Of a DNA stretch of 64,000 bases, positions 40,101-50,529 are shown in pieces; the first letter of the stretch is position 1; the number at the start of each line of letters is the position of its first letter. A model generated the notes under the pieces. It was not told where the DNA came from. It ran no database searches and saw only the letters and a list, made by a program, of their open reading frames with translations. The DNA is from Branchiostoma floridae (lineage: Eukaryota; Chordata; Leptocardii; Amphioxiformes; Branchiostomatidae). Location of the stretch: the NCBI RefSeq assembly GCF_000003815.2, contig NC_049983.1:21445650-21509649 (forward strand), written 5' to 3'. A program made the translations under genes and the position numbers.

Positions 40101-43100
40101 CTAAAAGGTGGTTATAATGGCACATTTATACTGCTACAAAATGAAATTTATGGCATCTATAAAAACATGGGGTAAAATTTTACATCAATCTCATTTACTG
40201 AGGAAATGTGTAGTATAACATTACATGTGTTAAAAATATATTAACTGGAACATGCCATGCTTAATGGCATAATTTAACTTCTACCTTGTACAAAGGACAT
40301 ATAGCAATATGATGTACATTTTTGTCCCCTTGTCATCTGATTGTCCCCCTCCTTTCCCTATAGCATTCTGAAGACCTTACTGCTACATATGATAGAGAAA
40401 AGTGTGGAAAGGAATCCAAAACTCATGCTCAGGAGGTACGTAACAAGCAGTAATCATTTGTAACTACTGTTGTCATTTCTAGATGTTAATGATATTTTGG
40501 ATGACAAACTTGGTACTCAGCATGTGAAATAAGCATTGCTGAATACTTGATTCTGTGTTTTCAGGACAGAGAGTGTTGTGGACAAGATGCTAACAAACTG
40601 GCTGTCGATTTCTTTGTATCCCTTCCTCAAGGTATGTAGACTCAATCTTACATACCACATTGTCCTTTGTGTCCTAAAATAAAATAAAGTGTCGAAATTG
40701 CTTATCCTTTGATTTTGGATGTTGAGGTGTTTCAGATGCATTTATACATTCAGAATTCATTTAAAAGTTACAATTGGTTGGACACCAGAGTTAATGAAGC
40801 TTGAAGCAATTAAAGAAATCTTGCAAGATTATGAAGTGTACATATTTGAAATCTGGATGATGTGGTGTTGCAGGAGACAGCCGGCCAGCCCCTGTTCATG
40901 CTGTACAAAGCCATTAAGTACCAGGTGGAGAAGGGCCCAGTGGACGCCATCCTGGGGTTCGCCAGGTACTCCATCACGGAGGACAGGCTGCTGAGGGAAC
41001 AGGTCGACCACGAGGTCTTGGTGAGTCTTGGCTTTTTTCAGTCTTTCACAGTGCAGTTTTTACATTGCTCAGTGATCAGGTAAAAAGAGACTCAGTGCAT
41101 ATTATGCTGAATTGGTATTGTTCAGTTCAAAGGAATAAGAGACCTTGCTCCAAAGTTGTTGCCATAAGTCAGATTACCATGATCATGCTTGGGATGACTC
41201 TGTATCCCAAAATTGGTTCACATGAATCAGCACTTTGGCATGAAATATGAACTCCAAGATTGTGATGTATATGACTGATTGTATGTATGTATGCGTATAT
41301 ATGTACATGAAGCACGTTGTTGAAAATTATTCTCAGGGTTTGTTCTCAAACTCTAGTGGTAGATGTTTGACTTCAGATGATATCTATATTCATCAAGTTT
41401 GTGCATGTTCCCATCTTAATAGGTTGTTTTGAATCCCCCCAGACCCTGAATGTAGTATCCCTGCCCGGTGGTCCTAGTGGTCACCTGCCCTTCACAGTCA
41501 AGGCCCTGAGCTGTGACACCATCACACAAGTCAAGGACAAGATCCTGGACATGGCCTACAAGAACATCCCCTACTCCACACGGCTACATGCTGATGAGTG
41601 TGAGCTGGGTAAGCACAGGTTTACTGGCCAGAATTTTGTCTTCAGGATTTACTCATTTCTGTTTTATGTATTCTATGCTTCTAACACTATTCTTTGGCTT
41701 TAGATATATTATAGTTTTAAGATACTTCAAAAGAGTACAGTTTTCCTCATTGCAAACCTATTTGCAGATGCTGAGGTATTTGCTTAAAGGAGGAGGGCAT
41801 AGTATGACAATTATCTAACTTTCTCTGATATGTAGTACAGTAGTAGTATGTAGTTTTGAATATTATCCATTTCTGTCTTCGTTGTTTATCTTATTTGTGC
41901 AATGAGTAAAAGAAGCAAAACAAAACTGCATCTTTAAATGCTGTGAGAATGACTGATGACTGTTTTGTTGTTGTTAGAATGGAGACATGGCAGAGCAGGT
42001 CAGCTGATCCTGAGGGACACTGATGTCACATCAGAGATGAACCACAGGTGGAAGAAACTCAACACACTCGAGCACTACAAGGTGAGTGGAGTCAAACTCA
42101 TGCACACTAATGTAAGGTGCTGGAAAGGCTGCATTTCCCACATGGTCTAGTGAAAATGTACAAATGTAGATTGTAATCAGACGGATCAATCTGACATTTT
42201 TGACTGTTTTTTATAGTTTTACTGTGTTACTTTTGTCAGCTTCTTTTACGTCTCTTTAAAAGGAAATAATGTTGGCTTGAGTCTGATTACAAAGTCATGA
42301 TTCGTTGTGTCACAGATTTAAGCAGTATGAATTACAATGAGAGCGATTTCCAACTGAAACCACTTCTCTCACAGGTACCAGACAGCTGTAGTGTCGCTCT
42401 CCTGAGGAAGCCAGAACAGCAGATGAAGCTGGACAGGACGTTCGGTAAGAATGCCGACAGTAAGGGACATTCACATACCTTGCTGTGTGTCATGCTTACA
42501 TGCCATTTTCATGCTTTATTACATGCCATTTTCACACTTTAAGCAATGCCATGCATCTTTAATTTACGCATTACTACCTTTTTGTTGGATCATATTGATG
42601 GTGCTGGATGGATCTGTAAGTTTAATCATTCCTTCTGGCTGTTGCAGAAAACCTTGGTGTGAACCAGTCACTGTCCTCCTCGTCCCTGGCACCACTGATG
42701 CAGGGAGACCCTGAGGAGGGGTGTCGCTACTGGCACTTGGTAAGAATCTGCTGACGTCATTCCTCAGACCTACCATTATTCAGTATATGTCTGAGTTACC
42801 TCAAGGTAGACAATGATTTCAACCACACCATAACTGTACATCTGTTTTGGGTAGAGTATGGGATGCTAGTTCTTGATCTCACACTTAGATGGTTGTATAT
42901 GGAAAAGTTAATGTCTACTTTAGACTCAAGTATTGTACAAGATGTGTTTTTGTGTTTATCTTGACTCTGCATTTTGACTTGACATTTTTTGTACACAAAT
43001 GTTTAATAGAAATGTTGAAGCCCAACCCTATAGCCAAACAGTTCTTTCTACTTCTCTGAAAGTTAAAGTCATTAGTACCTGGTGACAGCTTCACACACTG

Positions 43101-46100
43101 TATAACACAAACTCCATCTTGGTGGCATTTGGAAATTCCAAGTTTCCATACTGTAGTATTACTTCAATTAATGAAGAAGTCCCAGTTTCTACTAGTACTG
43201 GTTCTCATGGCTTTCAGCTTGGCCCTGGCTTCAATGCTTTGCCTGTATTTATAGATCTTATTCCTTGTAAGGAGCCCTTTCATCCACAGCTATTGCTGTT
43301 GCTCCAAACTTTCATCTGCTGTTGTATGATGTCTTTTATCCCTGTCAGTTTGGATCCTTTTCCCTTGTCACAGGGTGCTTTGGTGTATGGGATGCATCGT
43401 TTTGGTTCTGTAGTGGTTTTAGGAACTTCCTTGACCTGTGGTATTGCTATCTCTACAACAATTGTTTTCTTAATCTCCAAGCAGATCCTACAGTGGCTCC
43501 GGTAGCCAAACACAGGCCGGCTTCACTCCTCTGGCAGCTTTTTATACTATCTGATGCTACTGTAGGATCTGCTTGGGAATAATTGTTTTCTACTCCCCCT
43601 GCATGAATAAGGTTATATTTGACCAAGAAGAAAGACTTTTAGTGAATTTTTTGCTGACAAAATAATTTGAGTATACCAGACACAGAATTGAAATGATGCA
43701 TCCCAAGTGGTATGGCCTATTACACACGCTTTTCCTCTCTCTTCTCTCTTCCCTGGATGACTCCTGATAGCAAGTGGAGGACTCTTGGGTGAATGACAAC
43801 TTTTCCAACCACCGTAATCATAAGGTAAAAAGACTTCTCAAAGAGATGCTTTGCCATACTGCCTGTGTGCAGTGTGTACCACAGCAGAAATGTTTCCTTA
43901 TGCTTTGTTTCTTCACATGGTTTCTGCATGCTTTACTTGCAGTTTTTTTCTCCATATTTCTTTCCAAAAGGAGAATCTTTGTGAACAGGCTTGCATGTAA
44001 GAATGCCTTTTCACATACACAGCTTTAATAACATCAACATTAGGGTGTTGTTTGCTGTGAGCTAACACACCTAGCTGGTGCCTTGCTTGGTGCTTTGGTC
44101 TTGCATTAAAAGAAAGAAAAAGCCAGCAGCAGCATATTGTACATTTGTTATACAATTTTTGTGTATTGTTCTGCGCCTGCAGCATTTCACAATAAGTATT
44201 TCTACACAAAAAACACTGCATTGGGTCCTTACAAAATCTCACATTCATGTGGATAAAGAGAGGATCAATATCAAATGTCAGAATGAATGTTCTCTTTTTC
44301 TACAAAAATGTTGTGCAGACTGCAAAATGTTGCCATACTGTAGAACACAACTTACAATTAACAATTGGGATTTTCCCGTTTTGATGCAGCAAAACTCATC
44401 CTCTACTTTGAGTTCTTAAGCTGGAATTGGTACACTGTTAAGTTGGAGAGTTAAAGCTAACAATATTTCCAGTTGTTTAATAGGTAGCAAAACTCATCCT
44501 CTACTTTGGGTTCTTAAGCCGGTATTGTTTGTTAAGTTGGAGTGTTGAAGCTAACAATATTTCCAGTTGTTAGGTAGCAAAACTCATCCTCTACTTTGAA
44601 TTCTTAAGCTGGTATTGGTACACAGTAAGTTGAAGTTTTGAAGCTAAAAAATACGCTAGTTAACGTGTCTCCCGTGCTCCGTTAGGTGAAGGCTCGGGAT
44701 GAGCTGGAGCGCTCCAACTCGGTGAAGAGGGACAGCAGGTTCCTGAAGGAACAGCGTGCCATCCCGGAGATCTACCTCACCAGGCTGCTGGCCACCAAGG
44801 TCAGGACACACTGTCACCGTCTGCATTACCTAAACCTGAGGGGGATCAGGGGTTGGTGACCCCACATTAGTGTGATAGACATGCTTTCTAGGCAATGGCG
44901 GAAACCACTTCAGCGTACACAGAGCACCATGCTTCTGGGATCCGATATTGGTTTCTTAAAGCAGTTTTCAGCTATTACATTCATCGCACTTCACAGTGCC
45001 AAAGCATGCAACTCTAAGAGTAATACAATAAATCCCATTGCATAAATGTAAGCTTTGTCGTGCAATTAGATAGCAGCAGTGGCTGTATGCACCTTTAGTA
45101 GTGATGTAAAAACATCACTATCAGCATTATGCATTTACTATCAGGTGAGATGTTAACTTGTTATATTAACTTGTTATGTATTTTTTACCTTGACCATCTC
45201 CAGGGAACCCTGCAGAAGTTTGTGGATGACGCCTTCAGTGCCATCCTGTGCACCAGCCCCGTTCCCCCCTCCATCAAGTACTTCTTTGACCTGCTGGATC
45301 ACGAGGCTAAGAAGCATGGGATAGATGACCCCGAGACTCTGCACATCTGGAAGACAAACAGGTAAGAAGGATAAACTTGAAAGTTCATTTGTGTTCATTC
45401 TGGTAAAGTTGAACTGTAATTTCCAACACAAAAAATTAGACTTACCCAAATTTCTGACTGAACAGCTCGAGTCTTTGTCAAGGAATGAATGTGACGTCAC
45501 AGAACCAGTGGATTGTTCAATCCTTGACAAAGACTAGAGCTGCTCAGTCGAAAATTTGTCCAATTTTCGTGTTGGAAATTACAGTGCAACTTTTCCAGAT
45601 GATAAGAAAGATAGCAAGGAACCTTAAACAGCACCTTCGTAACTCCTTACTGTATTGAATGATAGCTCTACAATCAAATCAACGATGATTTGTATCCCCA
45701 AGTTTGAACCATTTTCACTTTGTCTGTTCTCCACAGTGTGCCCCTGAGGTTCTGGGTGAATGTACTGAAGAACCCAGAGTTTGTGTTTGACATCTTCAAG
45801 TTGGGTATCGTGGATGCCTGTCTGTCTGTCATTGCACAGACTTTTATAGACTCCTGTTCTGCAGCAGAGCACAAACTGGGCAAGGTTTGTAACATTTGTT
45901 TTTAACATCCCTAGAGATGTTAAAGATTGTTTCAGAGTTGTGTGTTACCAGTATGCCTTCTTTTTTATCTCAGCAAAATTTGACCCAATTGATCTTGTTG
46001 CATTAGTCTTGTACATGGTGTATGCATTTCAATCTGTAGATATCATTTATCATGGGAACTAATTGGACAGCTAACACTGAAGGTAGTAAGAGCTTAATCA

Positions 46101-47177
46101 GACAGCTATCACAGGATGTAGAACTAACTTATTGTCAACCGCCTATGTTTTCTTCATCGCACATGCAGGACTCCCCCTCCAACAAGTTACTGTACGCACG
46201 TGAGATCCCGCAGTACCGACAGAAGGTCCAGACGTACTACAAGGAGGTGCAGCAGATGACGGCTGTCAGTGACCAGGAGATGATCACCCTGCTGGTGGAG
46301 GAAACAAAAGTCAGTCTGACTCACAACTTCTGTTACATAGCGCTTATCATGTTGGTTGTTCCTCTTTACTGTACTGTAGTATAACTGTGCAGGACATAAT
46401 GGTAATGTCATAATGTCTGTATTGTAACTATGAGTAATTTTTTTACATACATACATCAAAGCCACACTATACTTAAGATTACGATTACAAGCCATTACTC
46501 TATGACTCAATCTGTCTGTTGTGTTGACAGGACCACACCCACGAGTTCAACACCCTGGCAGCGGTGAATGAGCTGTATGACTATGCCATGAAGTACCAGG
46601 ACCAGGTACACCCTAATTTTACAGATTTCATTGTAGAAACTTAATAGATATCTGTGACAAGTGCTTAATATTAATTAATATTGATGAGACTAGACTAACA
46701 TGCATGGCCATGGGTAAGCAGACAGAGACACCTCAAGAGAGATACCTCCACGAATCAGAAAGGCTACAGTGGATGACAGAATAAACCAACTGTAGAAGCT
46801 CACAGCACCTGAGATATCATTGCAGAAGACTCCACTATAGATAGACCAGAATGCACAGGCCATGAAGGGAATGAATCACAATATCAGTATTTGATCAGTT
46901 TGTTTATAAGATTTGATTATGACAGTCATGTTTTTACTGAAAAACAATCATCAATTACTCATCAGCAGCAGCGGTATATCATCAATATCAAGATATGTAG
47001 TACTACATGTATGCCTGAAGTGCAAGGAAGTAAACAGGAAACAATTGAATGAATTTTTTACACCTGACCTTACAGCTGCTGGATGCTCTAGAGGAGGACA
47101 CCACCTGCCAGCGAATGCAGCTGGCTCACAAGTTTGAGACTATCTCAGCCAACATGGAGGGAGAGACGGACGTCTGA
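29524..47177 (+). CDS. Plexin, B-type-like (semaphorin receptor), 33 exons, 5' (sema) part missing
   Basis: Single-pass receptor for semaphorins; its cytoplasmic GAP acts on Rap/Ras-type GTPases and its Rho-binding domain binds Rho/Rac. I joined 33 exons by splice sites and continuous frame: 29524-29624, 29876-30005, 30429-30600, 31058-31154, 31564-31678, 32635-32733, 33271-33372, 33921-34014, 34370-34539, 34797-34948, 35469-35580, 35876-36036, 36497-36785, 36999-37232, 37608-37784, 38107-38333+ (runs into N gap), 38809-38951, 39277-39410, 40014-40073, 40364-40435, 40565-40631, 40874-41020, 41443-41608, 41978-42081, 42375-42444, 42648-42739, 43771-43824 (possibly optional), 44686-44799, 45204-45361, 45737-45884, 46169-46309, 46531-46605, 47076-47177. 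Order: PSI1-IPT1-PSI2-IPT2-PSI3-IPT3 to IPT6-TM-GAP/RBD/GAP. B-like marks are an RRKR site, the HYKVPD wording and C-terminal ETDV. The sema domain and start codon are not in any exon I recognise. A plexin-C-like origin is the alternative, raised by the CEP83 neighbour. Confidence 0.95.
31564..34014 (+). CDS. Plexin exons 5-8: PSI2 and IPT2
   Basis: Exons 31564-31678, 32635-32733, 33271-33372 and 33921-34014. PSI2 shows [20 protein letters not shown], a compact cysteine-rich module with the usual CxWC core. IPT2 follows with [19 protein letters not shown] and then [17 protein letters not shown], the same order as in known plexins. The exon at 33921-34014 ends one base into a valine codon, and the intron after it begins with GC rather than GT. 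The frame across that junction gives GVTVTLYKC, the normal entry to PSI3. Confidence 0.88.
34015..34369 (+). other. GC-AG intron in the plexin gene
   Basis: The exon ends CTAGGCGTAACAG and the intron begins GCATGT. Only this cut keeps the frame into PSI3 (GVTVTLYKC). The nearby GTAACA inside GGCGTAACAG would shift the frame and break the cysteine module. GC donors are a small minority class of introns and normally have a good CAG before the cut, as here. Confidence 0.8.
34370..35580 (+). CDS. Plexin exons 9-11: PSI3 and IPT3
   Basis: Exons 34370-34539, 34797-34948 and 35469-35580. PSI3 reads [20 protein letters not shown], then [17 protein letters not shown]3 starts [20 protein letters not shown], the classic IPT opening with the P-x-x-GPxxGGT signature, and ends SSDIFYYR. 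The 35469 exon is preceded by two imperfect copies of its own splice acceptor in the intron (35087-35468), so decoy acceptors exist there. The true acceptor is the last one, CTCCCCAG, because only it continues the frame. Confidence 0.9.
35039..35166 (+). repeat. Intron repeat, first copy (about 128 bp, partly palindromic)
   Basis: Starts CCCTACAGTGTCCCTAATTG and ends near GTGCTGATTGTCCAACTT. It contains the short hairpin CAGCAC-N8-GTGCTG and an outer imperfect stem (ACTTAATTGGACA with TGTCCAACTTAAT). A related copy is in the next intron at 36192-36315. It is probably a small non-autonomous transposon. Confidence 0.65.
35087..35490 (+). repeat. Tandem triplication that includes a plexin splice acceptor
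   Basis: Three units of about 141 bp start near 35087, 35227 and 35369. Each runs from CACTTAATTGGAC-like sequence through GAGATTTCCCTTCTC to an acceptor-like AAGGATC or CAGGATT and about 18 bases of exon-like sequence (ATCTTGTGTACTACAG versus the real ATTGTTTGTACTACAG). Only the last is the functional acceptor of the 35469 exon. Confidence 0.8.
35876..36785 (+). CDS. Plexin exons 12-13: IPT4, start of IPT5, furin-like site
   Basis: Exons 35876-36036 and 36497-36785. IPT4 opens [20 protein letters not shown] and IPT5 opens [20 protein letters not shown], both with the GG-turn typical of the fold. Within IPT5 the sequence [13 protein letters not shown] contains RRKR (36753-36764), a match to the R-x-K/R-R consensus of furin-type proprotein convertases. 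Vertebrate plexin-B receptors are known to be cleaved by such proteases in the membrane-proximal ectodomain; that this protein is cleaved is inference. Confidence 0.9.
36192..36315 (+). repeat. Intron repeat, second copy
   Basis: CCTTACAGTGCTCCTAATTG through GCACCAAGGACAGTGCTGAT matches the 35039-35166 repeat at roughly nine bases in ten, in the same orientation, one intron further on. Confidence 0.65.
36999..37784 (+). CDS. Plexin exons 14-15: end of IPT5 and IPT6
   Basis: Exons 36999-37232 and 37608-37784. The first continues IPT5 from [20 protein letters not shown] and ends in [18 protein letters not shown], then GGILAIE. The second carries IPT6: [36 protein letters not shown], and VLPIVV at its 3' end, which runs straight into the juxtamembrane [11 protein letters not shown] of the next exon. 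The motif order and cysteines match the membrane-proximal IPT domain of plexins. Confidence 0.9.
38107..38333 (+). CDS. Plexin exon 16: transmembrane and juxtamembrane segment, cut by N gap
   Basis: The exon encodes the last extracellular strand ([16 protein letters not shown]), a hydrophobic transmembrane helix (from [20 protein letters not shown] to the end of ALLFIM), a basic stop-transfer stretch ([10 protein letters not shown]), and the start of the cytoplasmic coiled juxtamembrane helix ([17 protein letters not shown]). The 3' end and its donor are hidden by the 100-N gap that starts at 38334. By comparison with other plexins only a few residues (about ECKE) should be missing before AFAELQTD in the next exon. 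Confidence 0.92.
38334..38433. other. Assembly gap of exactly 100 N
   Basis: A run of 100 N, the customary size for a gap of unknown length. It begins inside the plexin transmembrane exon and ends in intron, so the exon's donor site and the first bases of the intron are missing. The true gap length cannot be read from the sequence. Confidence 0.98.
38809..40631 (+). CDS. Plexin exons 17-21: N-terminal half of the cytoplasmic GAP domain
   Basis: Exons 38809-38951, 39277-39410, 40014-40073, 40364-40435 and 40565-40631. Diagnostic wording: [72 protein letters not shown], then NPKLMLRR and [15 protein letters not shown]. The LRR-TESV stretch carries the first conserved GAP arginine pair of plexins and is split by the intron at 40436-40564. 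The intron 39411-40013 holds a hAT-type MITE with an intact target duplication. All junction phases agree. Confidence 0.95.
39464..39803. mobile_element. hAT-type MITE with intact 8-bp target duplication
   Basis: The element starts CAGGGCTTTAGCCAGC and ends in the reverse complement of CAGGGGTCTAGCCACC. The identical octamer CTCCACTA flanks it (39456-39463 and 39804-39811). An 8-bp duplication with CAGGG termini is the hAT signature. At 340 bp with no transposase it is non-autonomous. Just inside the ends are TTTTCCGTCA-type motifs. It sits in the intron 39411-40013 without disturbing exons. Confidence 0.9.
40874..42444 (+). CDS. Plexin exons 22-25: GAP linker and Rho-binding domain
   Basis: Exons 40874-41020, 41443-41608, 41978-42081 and 42375-42444. 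The first reads [20 protein letters not shown], then [16 protein letters not shown]. The ubiquitin-like Rho-binding domain follows: [70 protein letters not shown]. The phrases [13 protein letters not shown] and HYKVPD are nearer to plexin-B than to plexin-A, as far as I can judge from memory of the families. Phases 0, 1, 0 and 1 join cleanly. Confidence 0.94.
42648..44799 (+). CDS. Plexin exons 26-28: variable loop, with a probable 54-nt cassette exon
   Basis: Exons 42648-42739, 43771-43824 and 44686-44799. Exon 26 ends CRYWHL and exon 28 begins [19 protein letters not shown], then [13 protein letters not shown]. Joining 26 directly to 28 restores WHLVK, the form found in vertebrate plexins. 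The 54-nt exon between them ([18 protein letters not shown]) is phase 0-0, has a strong pyrimidine tract before its TAG acceptor and an AAG|GTAAAA donor, and would add 18 residues to a surface loop. It may be alternatively spliced or not an exon at all. Confidence is high for exons 26 and 28, moderate for 27. Confidence 0.85.
43477..43576. repeat. Inverted repeat, 21-bp arms
   Basis: CCAAGCAGATCCTACAGTGG (from 43477) is matched by its near-perfect reverse complement ending at 43576 (CTACTGTAGGATCTGCTTGG), with a loop of about 58 bp. It lies in the plexin intron upstream of the 54-nt candidate exon. It may be a tiny MITE. Confidence 0.6.
44389..44650 (+). repeat. Three-unit tandem repeat, period 90-98 bp
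   Basis: Units start at 44389, 44487 and 44577 with GCAAAACTCATCCTCTACTT, followed by TTCTTAAGC and GCTAACAATATTTCCAGTTG (the last unit is shortened). The array ends about 35 bp before the exon at 44686 and, unlike others in this window, does not include the splice site. Confidence 0.8.
45204..47177 (+). CDS. Plexin exons 29-33: C-terminal half of the GAP domain and PDZ-ligand tail
   Basis: Exons 45204-45361, 45737-45884, 46169-46309, 46531-46605 and 47076-47177. Wording: [56 protein letters not shown] (with the second catalytic arginine in PLRFW), [78 protein letters not shown]. The protein ends MEGETDV, then TGA at 47175. T-D-V fits a class I PDZ ligand. Vertebrate plexin-B tails (TDL) bind PDZ-RhoGEF/LARG, so a similar coupling is likely. 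Confidence 0.96.
45399..45599. mobile_element. Fold-back MITE-like element with about 85-bp inverted repeats
   Basis: The left arm TCTGGTAAAGTTGAACTGTA pairs with the right arm whose reverse complement is TCTGGAAAAGTTGCACTGTA. The match continues through TTCCAACAC and AGTCTTTGTCAAGGA to a TGACGTCA-containing centre. No clear target duplication. It lies in the plexin intron 45362-45736, immediately after the donor. Confidence 0.75.
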
Positions 47178-49920
47178 ACGCACCGCGGAGAGAGGCTCAT
47201 CAGCGCTACAGGTCCAACATCCTCAGCTACTCTGTAACCAACCTCTGTTGCAACCATTGAAATGCTAATGGCAAACTGGCTGAGTCAGCAAATATATTCC
47301 AAATGCCAATCATTCCTGTTACTGTACACTTTAGTACACGTAACTCAATTTACCATATACAAAGTGACAAATGTATGAGAGTGTCAAGTTCTGGAACATA
47401 AAGGGCTATAGAGTATTGCACTGGGTTGCAGGCAAAGTGGCATCCTGAATTACAGCCTGTAAGTGGCTGTTCGATAGGTGAGGAATGTTGACGAAACACT
47501 ACCCTGAGGAGGACAATCAAAAAGACATGGACACAAATGTTAGTGCAATATTCAGGGCAGTTTTAGCCAGTATGGTATTTTCTGAAAGTCATTCCAAGGT
47601 GACAAAGGAAGGATGCATTTTTAACGTACAGAAACATTGATTGACTACCATACAGTGGTTGTCTACCATGCAGTAGTTTTACTGTTACATGTCACGGCCA
47701 TCATCTAATACTATCTCTCCCATTGTCAAGGCTGCTAAGAACTGGGCATCCTCACCAGCCTGTGATTCTGGGAGGGTTTTATATTTTACCACAAGCCAAA
47801 CAGGACAAATCTAAATCCAGGGCTTCCATCTAACATGTTGTTCTCTATACCTTTCTTCCCAATGCCTTTTATTCCAGTATTTTACTATTTTGTAAGAATA
47901 GATGCCAGCACTGCATGAGCCTGTCAGTGAGTAAGATACAAGGCCAATGGACCATTCCAATTTTAGTAAGGAAAACTGTTCCATAGTGAGGAGAAAGGAC
48001 AGTTTGAACAAATGTTTGTAATTCCTAACTCAAATATGAGATCAAACCCTTAGTTAAGGACCAAAGTCTTGCTTCTGCAAATAGAAAAACTAGCTAATGA
48101 TTTTGTTAAAAGTTAGAGGTAGGTATAATATAATGTATACGGGACTTTGGTATATAGCCAGTTGCACGGAGCTACACCAAAGCAATGCCTTGACACGTCA
48201 TGTCATGCACTTCATAGCTAAGCTTTGTACACAGTTTGTGCACTTATACAGACAACCACTGAATGCCTTACTTAGCTTAGTGAGTGCAAAAGAATTGCAT
48301 TTTTACATATTTTAGACAGCAAATGTGAGCAGTGTGTACTGTTGTGGAAGTAAGATAAATACAGTGTGGTAACATTTTTATTCCTCAATATTCACTATGA
48401 GATGTACAATTCAAATATACTGCACTGTTACCTTAATATTTGGTAGACATCATCATTATCCAGTATAGATGTCACACATAGGTTGTCACTCATAGGTTGT
48501 CATCCGTATTTGTTTTAGTAACTCTTATTATAGCAATGTTGTCTGTTATGATATGTGTGCATGAGTTGACTGGGTTTTGTATATTGCACAGTGAAACTAA
48601 TGTTGAAAACTTTTAGTTATTATGTTAACTGTGTTTGTAACATTGTATTTATTTCAATTTTCTCTATCAGGGTGGTTTTTCATAGCTATAAGTAACTTAC
48701 ATACCAAACTGAAGTGCTTCCATCATTCTTTATCTTCAATATATGATATTACATGTATTCCATGATTGATTTTTCTATGTATATGCCAAGATGTAGTTTC
48801 AATTTGTAGAAAGTTGTTCAACTCCTTTGTACATGCTATATTCAGAAGACAACCAGCCCGCAATGTCTTGCCTTAAGTTAGATATCAATTTTGAATTCCA
48901 AGGGGAAGGGCAGGATCGTCTAACTAACAATGTGCTTCTCTTTTTATCCCTGTTTGTACATGTTGGTTCAAAATCCAAAAGAGACAGACAAAAATTATTA
49001 ATGGGCTGGTTTTCTTCTGAGGAATTTTTTACTGTGGTAGTGGCATTATAAAACAAAATTGGTCAGCGTACTATCTTTATATGATTGTGGGAAAATTTGT
49101 ACATATCTGTAACGTTAATAATATTAATAACCTATGCATATCAAGGTAAATGATTGTGTGCAATAAGCAATGTTTTTTTATTGGGATCTATGGTGAAAAA
49201 TAAAGCTGAATGTGGTGTACAGTACTAATAGGGAATGATAGCTGTGTAACAGGTAGAGCCATAAACATGAAATCATTCGAGCTGTATTCATGTAGGCTGG
49301 AACATGATCTCTGGTGATCTCCTTTAGCCATACTACATAATCAACCTTTGCCATGTAGATGACATAGCCAGGTTTGTACTTGTATGTACCGACTGTGAGC
49401 CATACCATTTCATTGAGAGGGGTGTGCCATGGCAACATTCACCTCCATACAGAGCTGTACAAGTACTCTGGTGAAATTGCAAGTGAGGAAAAAGAGTCTA
49501 TTTTTCTTAGTGGAACACCTTGAAATGGGAGCTGAACTGATATCCATCTGTACATATCAGCTGTATCCATCTCTATGGAAGACATTTTGTCGTTAAGGAA
49601 CTATAATCTTGGTTTATAAGAGGCGATACATTTAAGCAAATACTCTCTTAATCCAGACTTATGATATCTGTACCTTAATGTGGTGATATCACTTATATCA
49701 ATTGATAGGAGCAACAATTTAAGGATTGATGTGTTTGAATGACATTTTGTATTTCAGATTTTGTACATCTGTGTTAAGCCTATGCTCTATTTTGCATTGA
49801 TTTGTGCTTGACTTTATCAATAAACAGGGTTGTCCAACTCCTATGCTTATGAAATTATTGACAAATTGGTACCCTGTATTACAAAGTTTTCAACAGAAAT
49901 AAAACCCTAACAAAGCTATT
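47178..49920 (+). other. Plexin 3' UTR
   Basis: No further splice-joined coding follows the TGA at 47175. The stretch is AT-rich with short ORFs only. AATAAA signals occur at 49199-49204, 49819-49824 and 49898-49903. The last is followed by a GT-rich tract (TGTGTATGTGGTTTGATTGT, from about 49930), a good downstream element. I place the main cleavage near 49920, with an earlier end possible near 49840. The exact ends need transcript data. Confidence 0.65.
49819..49903 (+). promoter_or_regulatory. Plexin polyadenylation signals (two AATAAA)
   Basis: Two canonical AATAAA hexamers, at 49819-49824 and 49898-49903, lie 2.6-2.7 kb after the stop codon. The second has a GT-rich downstream element about 30 nt on. 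No gene-like sequence intervenes. Confidence 0.6.
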
Positions 49921-50529
49921 ATCTATTGACTGTGTATGTGGTTTGATTGTTGCTGTTTCTTTACTTCCTTTAAGTAAAGTGTACAGTAATATTTGGTATG
50001 CTGGTAGATGTTCTTAAAACGAAGAAATGCCTAATTTACATAAGTAATAAAATGATATAATAACCTTCTTTGCTAAGATAAGAGTCGTTCTTTGGACAAC
50101 TTATATATTTGGGCAGAGAAGATCATGAACTGATATAATTTATGCAAAGGAGGACCATTGCACGGTCAACGAGAAACCTTTAGACTACCATGTAAGATCA
50201 TTTGGCAAAGCTTTGAAGCTCCAAAGTTTTCCTGCTCTGGAAAAAGTTTTCAATGGCAACTGTTCTCTTTCCGAGCCAACATGAAGTCCTCGTCTCAAGG
50301 ACGCCACCAAGTGGAATAAAATTGAATTGCAGCAGAGAAAACTAGCCGATTTGTTTAAAACCACATCAGCTATTTGAACATGGCCACTGAATGTTGTCAC
50401 TGAATCAATGGAGCGCCAATTTTATCCTCAGCTCTTGGTAATATCACAATAAAACAGCTCTTGATGTCTTTGAGTTTTGCCTTCTGCAGCACACCAAAAT
50501 TCTTACAAAATAACCTTCATCACACAGAA
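49921..50529. other. Short intergenic gap between convergent gene ends
   Basis: No exon recognised on either strand. It separates the predicted plexin cleavage site from the predicted CEP83 cleavage site. A minus-strand ORF at 50185-50400 has no family wording I recognise. Confidence 0.4.
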
